From Adineta ricciae (Eukaryota; Rotifera; Eurotatoria; Adinetida; Adinetidae): DNA of 64,000 nt. The notes below the pieces were generated by a model. That model saw nothing but the letters and a program-made list of their open reading frames with translations. It was not told the origin of the DNA and made no database searches. Each line of letters starts with the position of its first letter. Within the stretch, counting starts at the first letter, position 1. The stretch covers positions 186,001-250,000 of the forward strand of contig CAJNOJ010000147.1 of NCBI GenBank assembly GCA_905250025.1. The letters are read 5' to 3'. Shown one piece after another: positions 9,905 to 21,690 of the stretch. Position numbers and translations under genes: made by a program.

Positions 9905-12900
9905 TTAATGTACTTTTTGTTCCGAATCGTGAAACGCTCGAGTATGGGCAACATACCTATCACCATAGGCAATAAAATGAACCTCCGACTTTGCTCCCGA
10001 GTCTTTTCCGTGTCCAATGAAAACGATCAATTGATAGCGATAATGATCTGACGCTACCATATTTGCGAGTGTAATTTATCAGAATGATGTAGATGATGAT
10101 CACGATAGTGGCAGTGAAATAGACTGTTTTGTTTTCGTGGAAATCTGTATTGGTAAGATCATAACTCCAATCGACCGACAGAATGACGGATCCACCTGCG
10201 AATTTCGTTAAGTGTGTGGAAAAGACATTCAGTTTTATAATGTTTTGCCCTTGATCCCACGATTAATCCATCTAACTTCCATTGACTTTGTTCGTCAAGA
10301 TAATAGCAACGGGATGTATAAATTCTCGCTCGATAATCTGACGTAAAATGAACAGGTTCAGTCGGAATTAGGAGAGTTTCATCCAAACAGACTTCATCAA
10401 ATTCCATAGAAGTCAATTTGCATAAACCAAAGATTCATGTTTGATGGTCAAGGGTTTGTTGATTATGAAAGAAAAGAGGAGATTTGTTTTTGTGAGAAGA
10501 GCAAAACAATTTCCATCCATCGATTTCATTTATCGAATGATTCGATCGTGGAAACTGATCGACTCTGTAAATTAATAAATAAGACAAGTTAACATTTGAC
10601 TGGTTCAAATTCCAGAAGAACCGAGATTGGAAGCAAAGATGTAATATTAACGAAATGATAGTGAAATGCTTGATTATGACGAGTTGAATTGAATGATGAA
10701 ACATTATGACAGATCATTGATGGAATAACAAGATTTGGGTCTCATGGAATTCCTGATCGAGCTGGATTGTGTTTTGGTGTTCGAAATGGCATTTCATTTC
10801 CATTTCGATCGAGAATTGGCAACGATATCATCGTAGAAAGGTTCGTATTCGAATTCTTGTCAATCGAAGATGTGACATTGGATGAAAGATGAAGTTCAGT
10901 ATCTCCAACTTGTTGTATTAGTTTGTTCAATAGTGATTCAAATGAGATTTTTTCAAGCGAGATGAATGCTTTTTGTGCATCGATAATCATTTTTTGTTCA
11001 ATATTCGAAGGAATGTTCGACGATGAAGTCACCAATACGATGATCTGATCGACTTTCTCAATGCTTACTTTTGCTGACTTTTGTTGATAAAATCGATTTC
11101 GATTTTCAATGATCTTCTACATGGACAGATCATTTCCATCAGCAAAGAACTCTTTCTACGACAAAAGATTCTGTTTCTTTACATAAAATGTTCTGACATA
11201 GTTAAGTTAGAATTGCAGTCATCAGGCATTTCTATTGAACCGTTCAAATCTGATTTTAAGAGACTTGTTCTTTATTGTAGAACGCCATTGATATCCTAAA
11301 TGAATCATTCATGAAAATATGAATAAACAAGAGCGTTTATTTACTGTTAAAACGTTTGCCGCACATTGGAGAAGTTGTTGATCTACCATTAGAACATTTT
11401 CATACGGAATCGTTCTTGTTAATTGATTTGTTGTTTGCGTTAGTTGAATTAACCTTGATAATTGTAGTTTTACGCTATCGATTGACCTAGTACCAAGGAT
11501 CATTGTGAATGCAATTAAATTTTCTCGAAAATTTAATCGTTCATAGAATTCATTTATCGCCGATTAGTTTAAGGCAAAACTGTTGAGAGACGTTCGATTT
11601 TGTCCTATATAGTGGTGCAACGGAAATTCACGTTAGTGAAATTCCATTTGAAAAAGCAACGAGAGGATCTTGTTGAAGAGAGGAACGTAAGCATACTTTG
11701 CATGGCTTTTTGAATATTTTCATTGCTAAATTGATTCAATTCGTGCAAAATCGAACCAATGATTTTGCCATAATTCATCCAATAAATCAGTTGATCGTTT
11801 TAAAGCAACGAAAACAGCCGATGAGGTATTGAATTCATCAAATTACGCATTTGGGTGACAAAATGAAGATTTCCACCTGGTAATCGAACGGTAAAATTTG
11901 CCACAGGTGAAAACACAATGACCGTCCGTTTTGCAGCGTCACTCGACCAATCTAAACAATCCAATCCAATACAATTTCAAAGGAAAAGTTTTTCTGGTTC
12001 TAATTTCTTACAGTACAATGCATAGTCTTTAATGTTACTTTCAATCTGCTACTCAATGCAAGTAACTCGAAAAAGACAATCGATAGTTTCTTTTGCTGAA
12101 TCGATTGAACATTTTCCATTCAAAACAGAGCGTTTGTTGCTGTAAAGTTTCCTGTGTTGCGTCCTGTTAAAATGGAAACTAAATGATACCTGAAAAAAAA
12201 AGATTTCGTACCGTAAAACCGAATCATTTCATAAGAGTCCATCGAGGTGAAAAAAATCCACTGCGTTAAATTTCTCGAGCGAGAATAAATCCTCCAATGG
12301 ATGATTCATTTGAAGGACAGCTTTCATGACAGTATGAATACAAATGGATTTACGTCGTAGGATTAAGTAATTGATATTCGAGATTTGGCGAACAAAATGT
12401 GAAGATTACACATCTATATGTGTGAGAGAGAAGAAATGAAAGATTAGGATCTTTGATGAATTTACTCAATGGCAATCATAGGCTTTTGTAAATCTCTGAT
12501 TTGAACAAAAACATAACCGAATGCGTAGATCGTCGCATTTCTTCGATTATTCATTTATATCATAAATTGGTATATTTCTCCGAGTTGAAATGATTCGGTA
12601 GATATCGTGATTGCAGATTCTACCGGAAACGTTTTTCCGTTGTATCGATATATTGATAAACACTGATCGTTTGCGACAAAATCACCAGAAATACTGTGCA
12701 CATTGTAGATACGACGGTAGTATTCATAAATCCAATTCTAAGGTGAAGAACGAGGAATCTATATCAGAAGAAAGAGAAACAGACAGTTGAATTGAAAGGA
12801 ACAGCATTGGGACCATCGGAATACTTTCCAGGATTCAAATGAAGTCCTTGCTGGTGGTCTGAAGTAATCATCGATGCTCCTAGCGGAATAAGATTTACTG

Positions 12901-14300
12901 TGATTCCTGTTGGATTGACTTGGATATAGACTGGTTGGGGTGATTAAACATTTGAATCGGAAATTATTTGAACTGCGAGTTTAAATTCATACATTCCGTA
13001 AGGAAGAGTTGCTGAGGGAACGTAGAGATCATTTTTTGTTGTATCGATGGAACTAAAATGAAGTTGACTTGAAAAGATTTTGGACAGTTTAATTTGATGA
13101 TTGCAAGGATGTAAAAGTTATGATCTCGACGAATATGAATAGGTGGTGTATCGGTCGTTTGAGCAATAAAACGAATCTCACGAATTTCGCTGTCTTCTTT
13201 CAAAATATATATAAAGATTTTTATTTTCGATCCACCGAAGACCTTCTCACTCGTATTCTTATTGGAATTCGTTGAGATTTGCTCCGTAGCTGTTAGAAAA
13301 TCTGTTTTATAGGCGATAAGAACGAAAAATACTATTTTTTCGAATCTTGTTTCGACATTTATTGAAGGCTTCCTCACTTGTGCTTTTCGGGGAATTCATT
13401 GACGTTTGTTCTATTGTAGCTGAAAAATCTGTTTTATCCGAGATTTGAAAAATACCCTTTTTGAAAATTTTATTGCGACTAACTTTGTTGCGTTGGCTTT
13501 GTTGTTGTGCTAAACATTAGTACAGCTTCAAAAAAAAAGAGGAAGTTTTATTTTGTTCAGTTGAGTTCTCACTTACGGCACGAACTTCTTTTCAAAGAGA
13601 ATTTTTGAATCCGACGGTTAGATCGATCACTGACAAAGATATTTCCATCACGATCAAAGCTAAGACCGTACGGATCTGATAATTGATGCGCTTGAGAACA
13701 TCGCCCACTACATCCCACTAAACATCGAAAACCATTTTGATTGGATCCAACTATACGATGATTACAGTGATCAACAATAAAGAGATAATTTTCCGAGTCT
13801 AAAACAACTTCGGTAGGACCTGTGAGTGGGATTGTATAAGTAGAAGATCCATTTCGTACTCGTGTTACACCATTTTGTTTACCGGATTTGAATTGTTGAA
13901 CACCGTGATTTCCAGAATCTGTCACATACAAATCGAAATTCCCATCGACATATATCCAACGAATATCATTAAGCTGATTCGCAGCTGAACCTCGCGTACC
14001 ATTTCCGGCAGCAACTGTTGCTATCATACTAGGAACATGCAGGAACCTTTTCACAACATTATGACTTGATGGCAAAGAACAATATAAATAATCATTTTCA
14101 TCAATGAATATACTTGCACAAAGAGCATTGACACTCATTACTACAGTAAGGGTGCTATTCTTTGGAATCCATCGGTTAACTTGTCCATTTATATAAACAT
14201 TGTCGATAAAAACGTCACCAACACTGGTGACGAAAATTTCAGATAGTAAGTTTGGTAGGATTTGAACTTGCAGTGGACCAAATCAAAAGTTCTTCTATGT
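9905..14300 (-). pseudogene. Polycystin-1-like pseudogene with NHL repeats, copy A
   Basis: Reading 5' to 3' on the minus strand: NHL beta-propeller repeats at 13569..14300 (blades such as YVTDSGNHGVQQF and FVSDRSNRRIQKF), a long poorly conserved region, then a GPS-like motif at 10160..10350 (RCYYLDEQSQWK ... THLTKFA). A membrane helix follows (TATIVIIIYIILINY, about 10090) and the start of a PLAT domain (YQLIVFIGHGKDSGAKSEV) ending at the stop at 9905. This order is that of polycystin-1/PKD1L proteins. The frame breaks between the GPS cysteine and HLTKFA and again between the helix and PLAT; both breaks are also in copy B. No downstream channel helices remain. Confidence 0.65.
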
Positions 14301-14937
14301 TAAAACTGACGGAATAGATCGTATTACTTGAACTGGCAAAAATAGGATATGAAAGGTTTTCCATAAAGCTTTTATCGGCTAAAGTAATAGCCTTTAAATT
14401 TCAAGTTGCATTTTGACACAATTTCGGTTGATTAAATGAAAGAGCTGAAATAAAAACAAATTCGAAGACGAACTGCAGAAAAGTTGACTGTTATTTTACC
14501 CAAAATTTCATTGATGAATGTGAAAATGATCAAAGTATAAATCTTCATATCAAACATTTAAAAATGGCATTCTTAACGAACAAATAATTCCCATAGAAGA
14601 CAATAAACGTGCGTACAATCCACACAAGAAAACATGGTTGATGTCAATGTATCCCATTGCTTTCTTGAGCTTTCTATTTCATCACGTTTGAAATATTTAC
14701 CATTGTTTTCTACGTCAATTAATGATCTTTGAATTCATAAAAGTATATCTGCCGACGTCATAGAACTGAGATTTTTATCGATTATTTATTTTTTTCATAT
14801 TCTTTCTTCTTCTGTTCGTTACAAAAAACAAACAAGAAAAATCAAAGATAGCCGTTGTTATTAATACTGTTAGTTTTTGCCATCGATTAGCTGATCAAAC
14901 TAGAAACAAGAAAAAGTTATTAAAGCGGATTTGATTT
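14301..14937. other. Gene-poor spacer
   Basis: AT-rich, no ORF with recognisable features on either strand. It is outside the A/B duplication. Possibly contains 5' remnants of the NHL/polycystin-like gene near 14300-14560, but nothing that I can place. Confidence 0.35.
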
Positions 14938-15608
14938 TTAATGAAAATGATTTACTCCATATGATGCAAGAGCACGATGAATAGCTACAGCAAGTTGTTG
15001 ATTATATTGTGGTGTGACGTTAAAGAGCAGTTCGACAACTAGGCCATTCGATTCATGTGTGGTCAAACTTGTGATTCTCATCGATTTCAATCCGTTCGGT
15101 TGGAATTTTCGAATTTTGTCAGTTAAACTTTGTTTGAAATCGTCCATATATCGTTTATTACATTGATTTGTTAATTGATTGAGCGTGATGCCTTCGAGAA
15201 GAACAGTGAAACTAATGTGACTCAAAGCACACTTAGCACACCGACGGTTTTGTTCGCCTCTGCCTGCCGTGCTGGAAAGAATCTGAGCAAGGAAGATCTA
15301 TATATCTGATTTTCTGAATTCAGATTGAACACATACTCGTTTAACATGCACACGTTGATTGCAACCTTGAGATAATGAACAACCGCGAGGTTTTTTTTCC
15401 CGACTATCATTAGTTTCGTCAGACGAGGAACTCGAACATGCGCGGTTAGTTGACTTGTTTGGTTTAACTGAAACAATGAACAGATAGTTAGATACTTATG
15501 CAAGAAGGCAAGCACTATGATATGTCGTTTCATACCTGTCGTGTGTTTCGTTGGTTTATCGGTTGCTTGACGTTTAGTAGTTGCTAAAACGATCGAGAGT
15601 CTTTTCAT
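14938..15608 (-). CDS. Unknown 187-aa protein, three exons
   Basis: Model from splice sites and frame closure: exons 15536..15608, 15337..15467 and 14938..15297, with introns of 68 and 39 bp (GTATG...TTTCAG and GTATG...TATAG). The frame continues across both joins. The N-terminal half is basic and Ser/Cys-rich (RACSSSSSDE, CSLSQGCNQR, RRCAKCAL). The C-terminal 95 residues predict an alternating strand/helix domain (SHISFTVLLEGITLNQ ... VVELLFNVTPQYNQQLAVAIHRAL) somewhat like a SEA-type fold, without a diagnostic motif. No signal peptide. Single copy here. I do not recognise the family. Confidence 0.5.
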
Positions 15609-15809
15609 TTTGATCACATGAGGGCAAGTGAAAGTAATCAATCAACCATCATAGAATACAATAACTAGCACATCGAACGAAAACCATCAATGACATTATG
15701 TATTACACGATCCAGAATTTTTTACGGAAGAAATGTTTTTTATATTCTTACCCCTTACCAACATCAGTTAGTTTATATTGAATATTTCACTTATTATACG
15801 CTGATATTT

Positions 15810-16693
15810 TCAGATACTTCTCTGAATAGGTGTAGTGATCACTGGTTTCCATGAGCCGGTCATCTTTGTTATACCTGATTTTGTCGTTGTAGCCGATGTT
15901 GCCTTTGTACCAGCTCTTGTTGTTGACTTCGAAGTTCCATTCACTGGTTTTGTTACTCGTTTCGTTGTTCTAACGGGTTTTGTTCGTGCGCTTGTTGTTG
16001 TTTGTTCTGCGGTAATCGTTGACTTCGTGGCAACACTAGTTCTTGTAGCTTGTGTAGTGACAGTGGTTTCACACGCTGTGGTCTTTACTGTTGTTGGCTT
16101 AGCAGTGGTGGCGGTAGTCGCCGTCGTAGGTGCTACAGTCGTACTAGTAGCAGTTGTTGTTGTAGGTTCTGCAGTTGTCGTAGTGATCGTGGGTTCTGTA
16201 GTTGTCGTGGTGGTGGGCTCCGTAGTCGTAGGTTCTGTTGTAGTTACTGTAGTCGTAAGCTGCGTAGTTGTCGTAGTGGTAGTGGTGGTCGTGGGCTCTG
16301 TAGTCGTAGGTTCTGTTGCAGCTGTTGCAGCTGTTGTAGTCGTGGACTGCGTAGTTGTTGTAGTGGTAGTCGTAGGTTCTGTCGTAGTGGGCTCCGTAGT
16401 CGTCGGTTTCGTTGTAGTGGTAGTGGGTTCTGTAGTTGTTGTAGTAGTAGTCGTAGGTTCTGTTGTAGTTGTTGTAGTCGTGGGTTCTGTAGTAGTTGTT
16501 GTGGTGGTAGTGGGTTCTGTAGTTGTTGTAGTAGTCGTCGTAGGTTCTGTTGTAGTGGTAGTGGGTTCTGTAGTTGTTGTGGTAGTTGTCGTAGGTTCTG
16601 TTGTAGTTGTTGTAGTGGTAGTGGGTTCTGTAGTTGTTGTGGTAGTTGTCGTAGGTTCTGTTGTAGTTGTTGTAGTGGTAGTGGGTTCTGTCG
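15810..16693 (-). CDS. Thr-rich C-terminal tail of a secreted protein, 5' part missing
   Basis: On the minus strand this stretch encodes a mucin-like tail: about a dozen units of T(6-8)EP, then a more varied Thr/Ser region, ending ITTPIQRSI and a stop at 15810..15812. The repeat is the same as that ending the choice-of-anchor-A gene truncated at 40445. The 5' side ends abruptly at 16691, where the sequence becomes an inverted copy of 62887..63082. So this is probably the missing tail of a gene like that at 40446..41638, separated by rearrangement or misassembly. The long plus-strand valine-rich reading frame over the same bases is a by-product of the repeat. Confidence 0.6.
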
Positions 16694-16886
16694 TTGTTGA
16701 CGTCCTTTACACGTACAGAGAAGATCCAATCTTATTTCAGAAAATATGGATGCGAAATAATACGAACGAGTGGCATTTCAACTGAAAATCATTTCTACTT
16801 CTTGCGAAAATAAACTTTTCTTGAAAATTAAAATAGTGTTATAGACGTACTATAAAAACATAATAGCTAGCGACTAATGCAAAGAG
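16691..16886 (-). repeat. Inverted 196-bp copy of the 2OG-oxygenase 3' flank
   Basis: Reverse complement of 62887..63082, identical by eye over its full length, and more weakly similar to about 41970..42170. It ends exactly at the N at 16887 on one side and at the shared CAACAACGA next to the Thr-rich repeat on the other. That suggests an assembly join or a very recent rearrangement. Confidence 0.85.
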
Positions 16887-16887
16887 N

Positions 16888-17351
16888 TTGACAGATGACA
16901 TGACACCGTGACCACGAGTTCTCCAACCGGCAACTTCAACAACATTGAGACCAGCACCGCGGAGAATGTCAGCCAAACCGGTAAGCATGGTGTTCACCGG
17001 TTTACTTGGACCGGGTCCACCAGTTGGTGCAGATCCAGTTGTACAACATTGAATGTTGTTACCACCGGGACAAAGGTTAGCTGGATCAGAGCTTCCTGTA
17101 CAAGTCGAAGTTGGTTGACATTGACCAGCAACACCTTTGCTGTTTGTACATGTGCGGTATGTACAACATTGAATGGAATTGTCACCAGGACAGAGATTTG
17201 CTGGATCTGACGCTCCACCTAATGTTCTACAACTGCTGGTGCTAATACATTCTCCTTTGCGGCCATTTCTAGCTGTGCATGTGCCATATTGTTGACCAAG
17301 AGCGATCAATGGCAGAGCCAACAAGACAATGAGTTGGACACGAATCATCAT
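16888..17351 (-). CDS. Secreted Cys-rich protein with start of an amidase-like domain, truncated at N 16887
   Basis: Begins with a signal peptide (MMIRVQLIVLLALPLIALGQ). Two Cys-rich repeats of about 45 aa follow, each with the pattern C...G.C..TS.C ... DPANLCPG...IQCC, each ending in a CC pair. A Gly/Pro linker leads to MLTGLADILRGAGLNVVEVAGWRTRGHGVM. As I recall, that last stretch matches the N-terminus of bacterial and phage-type N-acetylmuramoyl-L-alanine amidases, where the zinc-binding HHTA motif follows at once. The frame is cut there by the N base, so the catalytic part is absent from this window. The idea of an antibacterial lysozyme-like secreted enzyme of bacterial origin is inference. 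Confidence 0.6.
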
Positions 17352-17671
17352 TGTTATCTTCTATATAATATATCAGTCGATACTGTTTAAAAACAACGAT
17401 CCACCTTCTATCTATTTCATATTAATGTGTAACAGTCTATATATATGCTGCGCTTAATCTTTTTTTAATAACAATGAAAAACGAAAGATGAAAAATCCAT
17501 TCTTTGTTTTTTCTCCACTTTCAAAAAATTGATCCGTCGGTAATTAATTGAAAAGTGCAACATGATACAGTTTTCTTAAATAGGACATATCACAGCTATT
17601 CATTTGAAAAACGGTACTTTCGCAAAAATCAAAGTTTGTTTCTGTACGATTGCAGCATATTACTGAATATT
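17352..17671. other. Spacer between two minus-strand genes
   Basis: AT-rich 320 bp with T-runs, no coding signal. Expected to hold the promoter of the Cys-rich gene and the 3' end of the LRR gene. Confidence 0.4.
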
Positions 17672-20607
17672 TCAATGTATTCTATAGTAACTGTTGATTT
17701 CCCTGATATGTTCAGGATAATGAATCGCATTTTGAAGTTCTAAGCCTTTCTTCAAATAATCATCAATCGTTGGCGGCGGAATACTTCCAGTTGAAGCATT
17801 TAGCACCTGTTTACCCCATGCGATCATGTTTGCTGTCAACAATGAATTAATCTCTTTTTTTATAGCTTTATCACGTATACGTTTCGACGGTAAACCCTCC
17901 AACGATGTTAAAGTGCGGTTAATCTTCAGGGCGTCTCTCAGTTGTATTAATCCTTGTTCTGTAATTGAATTACGAGCCAAATCGATAGAACGTATATGCT
18001 GATTGAATTGTATCAATCGACTGATTTCCGCTGCTCCTTCGTTTCCCAGAATGTTATCTAAGCCACCGAAGGTTGTTGTAGACTTTAAAAAGCCTAGGCT
18101 CAATTGTTGCAAGCTTGGATGATGTATCAGTGCGTCAGCCAAATATCGCGCACCATCAGGACCAACGGAATTCGATGCTAGACTCAATCGTTGTAGACAT
18201 TTATCATGTTTGAGTCCTGCTGCTATGTGACACGTGCCTGCATCAGTCAACGCATTGCACGACAGGTACAATGTTTCTAGACAACTATCGTTTTCTTCGA
18301 AATGACGACGAATCACTTCTGCACACTTAACAGTGAGACCATTCGAATCGATGTATAAATGCTTTAACGTACGATTCATTTTAAGACCACCGAATAGAAT
18401 TTCACATCCTTTATCCAATAAACCAGTGTTCAATAGATCTAACGTTTGGATACAAGTATTGCTGGATAACATTCGAGCGATATGAACTGCGCCAGAAGCT
18501 AAGACTGGGTTACGCTTGAGCCAAAGCGCTTTGACTTTGGTATCCGTCGCTAAGGCATCGCATAGCAATCCAATGCTGTCACTGTCAAATCTGTTACAAG
18601 CAATATACCACGTGTCAATGGTCGAATCAGGATGGAAACGAATATAATCAGAAATCGCTTCTGCTCCAGGTCGTCCTACTATATTGTTCCCTTAGAAAAC
18701 GACATATTGGAGAATTAGCTTTAATGATTGCTTCGAGGTTCTTACCGAGTAGCAGATGGTTAACTGTCGAGCTGTGTTTCATAGCGTCGAGTAATGGTTG
18801 AACTCCCCGAGGACCTACGGCTTGTTTACATAAATCCAGTCGTCCGCCTGTCATCATCGTTCCACGTGGAAAAACAATCGGATTTTTATCATCCGATGGA
18901 CCAGGTCTATTTGCTGTTAAATATTCTATAAGTGGTTGAAGTTCTTCCAAAGGGCACGGAACGACTAAAGGAACCCGTACGTCACTTTTTCTAGGCAGTG
19001 AACAATTTTGAGAATGACTTTACTTGGTTGTGGCTGAGGATGTATAACACTGGAGGCGGGAGAAGCAGATAACACTTCTTCCCGTTGTTGTCGAGTGCAG
19101 AACAATGGTCGATCTTTCCACGCAACTTGCTCTTCGATAAAAATCAACGATCTTCTCTTCAACTGTCGACGAATGGTTTCAATAAGGTTCCGATACATTT
19201 GATCTGCTTGACGGTTTTCATTAGATAAGATTTGTATATACTTCGCAACTTCGTTTGCCATAACTAAACACAAGATCATGACAAGACTAAGATTAATACA
19301 CATATTCTTACTTGTTGTGAGTTCGTTTGGATTATTTGAAATGAGTGGTGCTTCGTAAATACACTGACTGATCAAAATCTCATTTTTAATATTGTCATTC
19401 GTTTGCTTTAATGCAATTTTATAATCATCATACAGCTGATTTCCAATCATTTGAACACATGCTTGTTTTAGATGTTCTAGTAATGTTGTTTCCGTTGGAT
19501 GTGTATCTTTCATCCTTTCAGCGTATGCATAAAGTGTTTTCATATCACCCCAATCACCGTATCTTGGAATTGTACTAAGATGCTTGGAGAGAACTTCATC
19601 TGGTTTTTTCAAATACAACTGTATCCAATGATGAAAGAAAGGTGTCATTATATCGGTATTGTCAATTGATTCACTCTGATGAAATTTCTTTCGTTTACAC
19701 CAAACAAGTAACATTTCATCATCAAAGTGATTACTCTCGATATCTTCACTTAAATGCTGAATACTTTCTTTCGACACTGGATGTAAGAGGCCAATCGGAT
19801 TGGCAAAAGCTTGTTCTTCTTTTCTTCGAGGTGACAGCGTACAAGTTCGTCTCTGATGATATAAGATAGTGGCTTCGATTTTCTCATCAAAGGATTTCGA
19901 TGTGTGGTCTTGACAGATATTGTCTCTTTCTGAAAGATTTTCCTGTTGCTCTAGTAAAAATTCACGAATCTTTGCATATGGCCAAGTTTTTGGTGTAAAG
20001 CGACTCCCTTGATGCGTGATCACCTTTGCATCTGCAAAAGCTGCTGCTAGTCGCAAAGTTCGATCATTATTAACCGAGCCATCTTTAGTTCCATAGATGT
20101 GCAAAGAACAAACATTTTGTATAGACTCTGATTTCATTAAATCTTGGTAGTGTTGAATTTGTGACTCCAATCCAGAGACAAGAATAGCAAAATAAAACGA
20201 AATATTACCTAACGGTTTTAGTCCACATAGAATACCAGCTAATGATGCGCCTTCCTAAATGCTAACATGCAATATTCTTTTCACAAAAAAAGATAAGTGT
20301 CACGTACTCCGAGACCAAGTATGCCATCGAAAGGCCCTTCCTTTTTGAATAATCGATCGAGATAGTACGATGAAGCGTATAAATGTTGCTGCTGAGTTTT
20401 GTCACTCAAAGTTGATAAAGGTTGAACTTTTCCATCAATTGTACTACGATAAAGTTGTTTCCTATTAGCGATATGAAAGGTCGCTACATCTGTCAAGGCT
20501 TTAAATAATGTCTTTGTGTTACGTTTGAAAAGCTTGAAATTTTGATGGAAGTCTGGAAGAATAAGTATCTTCAAAGGAAGATCTGCTGTTCTATCTGATA
20601 CAACCAT
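17672..20607 (-). CDS. Inactive FSH/OVCA2-type hydrolase fused to leucine-rich repeats
   Basis: Five exons: 20308..20607, 19312..20254, 19024..19263, 18746..18964 and 17672..18690. All splice phases close and give 906 aa. Residues 1 to about 200 match the serine-hydrolase FSH family (OVCA2): LKILILPDFHQN, PFDGILGLG-EGASLAG, LHIYGTKDG, VITHQGSRFTP. Compared with the family pattern GFSQGA and HxGGHF, the nucleophile Ser is Gly and the catalytic His is Arg; only the Asp remains, so it should not hydrolyse esters. Residues about 200-470 are helical, unassigned. The rest is ribonuclease-inhibitor-type LRRs (units such as SLASNSVGPDGARYLADAL, 28-29 aa) as in NLRC3-like proteins. No NACHT domain is seen. 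Probably cytosolic and a binding or sensing protein. Confidence 0.75.
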
Positions 20608-20781
20608 ATATGAATAAGAAGCAGCTATTTGATAAAGAATTTGGATCGAAATATGTTATTTCTTTTAAGTTACGACAGTATCTACCATGTAATCATTATT
20701 GGTTTGATGTACATAACGACAGAAAAAAAAAGGTAAAGAAAGATGTCAGTAAAAACAGATCCGATTAATGACAAGAGATAT

Positions 20782-21690
20782 TCAACGACAAACAGCTGGT
20801 GACACATTTAAAAATAAAACACGGACTTCGACGCTCTGTCGATGGTCTTGTCGAGCATCAGGTCGGTCAATTGTTACAGCGGAATGTGGTGTATGTAAAG
20901 TGTCGAATACTACCGCGTCACCTAGCTTCATGTCTGACTGACTTATCCATTGGTGATAGTCACGAAAGTACACGCCTAGTGCAGTGAAATGGTTGCCTGT
21001 TCGTCGTACAGCAGTATACGGCTGTAGTTCTTGATCGAATTGACCGATTGAGCTGTAATCCATGACTGCAAGAGTGTTCTTAGTAGGACAGGACGTGAGT
21101 GGCATCCATATATTTACTACCTTTTCTACTTGTACGCTGGCATACTGTTCATCCGTTAATGTATGGGGTTGTAGGTCTAAAGCTAGCTCAATATTGACTT
21201 TCCACGTGTCTTTAAAGTGAAGAAGTGTTTCGGTAAAATTCGTACTGGGAAAATCGACATGAGCAAAGCACACTGGGCCAAAAGCATTCGGATGTTGTTT
21301 ATGGTTCGTGTCTCGGTATACAGTGTCCAAAGGCACCACAAGATTGAATTTCAAATTGAGCTGGTGACCCCATTCTGTTAACAATGGAATAATGCTCTGC
21401 CGTAGACGAATTCGATTCGCTCGTTCGGTGGGTACTGCTGCTAGTTGGTGAAGTACTTCCGAGACCGTGTTGTTCAATTGCCAATACTCAAAGCCATGCT
21501 GTTGAAAGGAGAACAATCTGCGTACTTCATCACCATCGTAAAGTTGAACAGAAGTATCTTCAACCTGCAGATTACCGTTTTGAATCTGAGAGGAAACCTC
21601 ATCTGTACTCACATCGTTCAACGGTTTAAATGCTGGACCGAGATAGATCATTTTTGTGTATACCATTCTCTTCATTTTCTTCGGCATCAT
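20782..21690 (-). CDS. CmcJ/NvfI-type Fe(II)/2OG-dependent oxygenase
   Basis: 302 aa, single exon. It follows the CmcJ/NvfI/EfuI family pattern found mainly in fungi and some bacteria. FAHVDFPSTNF holds the iron-binding HxD (H144, D146), then VVNIWMPLTS, LAVMDYSS, GDAVVFDTLHTPHSA (distal His 266 or 269) and RQSVEVRVLFL (Arg 290 for 2-oxoglutarate). Family members oxidise secondary metabolites or, in cephamycin synthesis, take part in 7-alpha methoxylation with CmcI. Substrate here unknown. Intronless and of fungal/bacterial type, so horizontal transfer is plausible. It lies 175 bp upstream (on the minus strand) of the LRR gene, in the same orientation. Confidence 0.7.
   Translation of the reverse strand: MMPKKMKRMVYTKMIYLGPAFKPLNDVSTDEVSSQIQNGNLQVEDTSVQLYDGDEVRRLFSFQQHGFEYWQLNNTVSEVLHQLAAVPTERANRIRLRQSIIPLLTEWGHQLNLKFNLVVPLDTVYRDTNHKQHPNAFGPVCFAHVDFPSTNFTETLLHFKDTWKVNIELALDLQPHTLTDEQYASVQVEKVVNIWMPLTSCPTKNTLAVMDYSSIGQFDQELQPYTAVRRTGNHFTALGVYFRDYHQWISQSDMKLGDAVVFDTLHTPHSAVTIDRPDARQDHRQSVEVRVLFLNVSPAVCR

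Larger units (their letters stand above)
1..13821 (+). repeat. Segmental duplication, copy A (left edge outside window)
   Basis: Gene order, orientation and nucleotide sequence match 22318..32748 through genes and spacers, with scattered substitutions and small indels. The match stops at about 13821, inside the NHL part of a dead polycystin-like gene; beyond it the two copies are unrelated. Copy A is longer because copy B lacks one two-TM gene equivalent (about 1.3 kb) and about 2 kb of the polycystin-like pseudogene. The window begins inside the block. Confidence 0.95.

Noticed and set aside
15835..16785. Plus-strand 316-codon valine-rich open frame
   Set aside because: It is the antisense of a Thr-codon repeat; composition is almost all V, G and S, and the minus strand gives the T(8)EP tail known from the gene at 40446.
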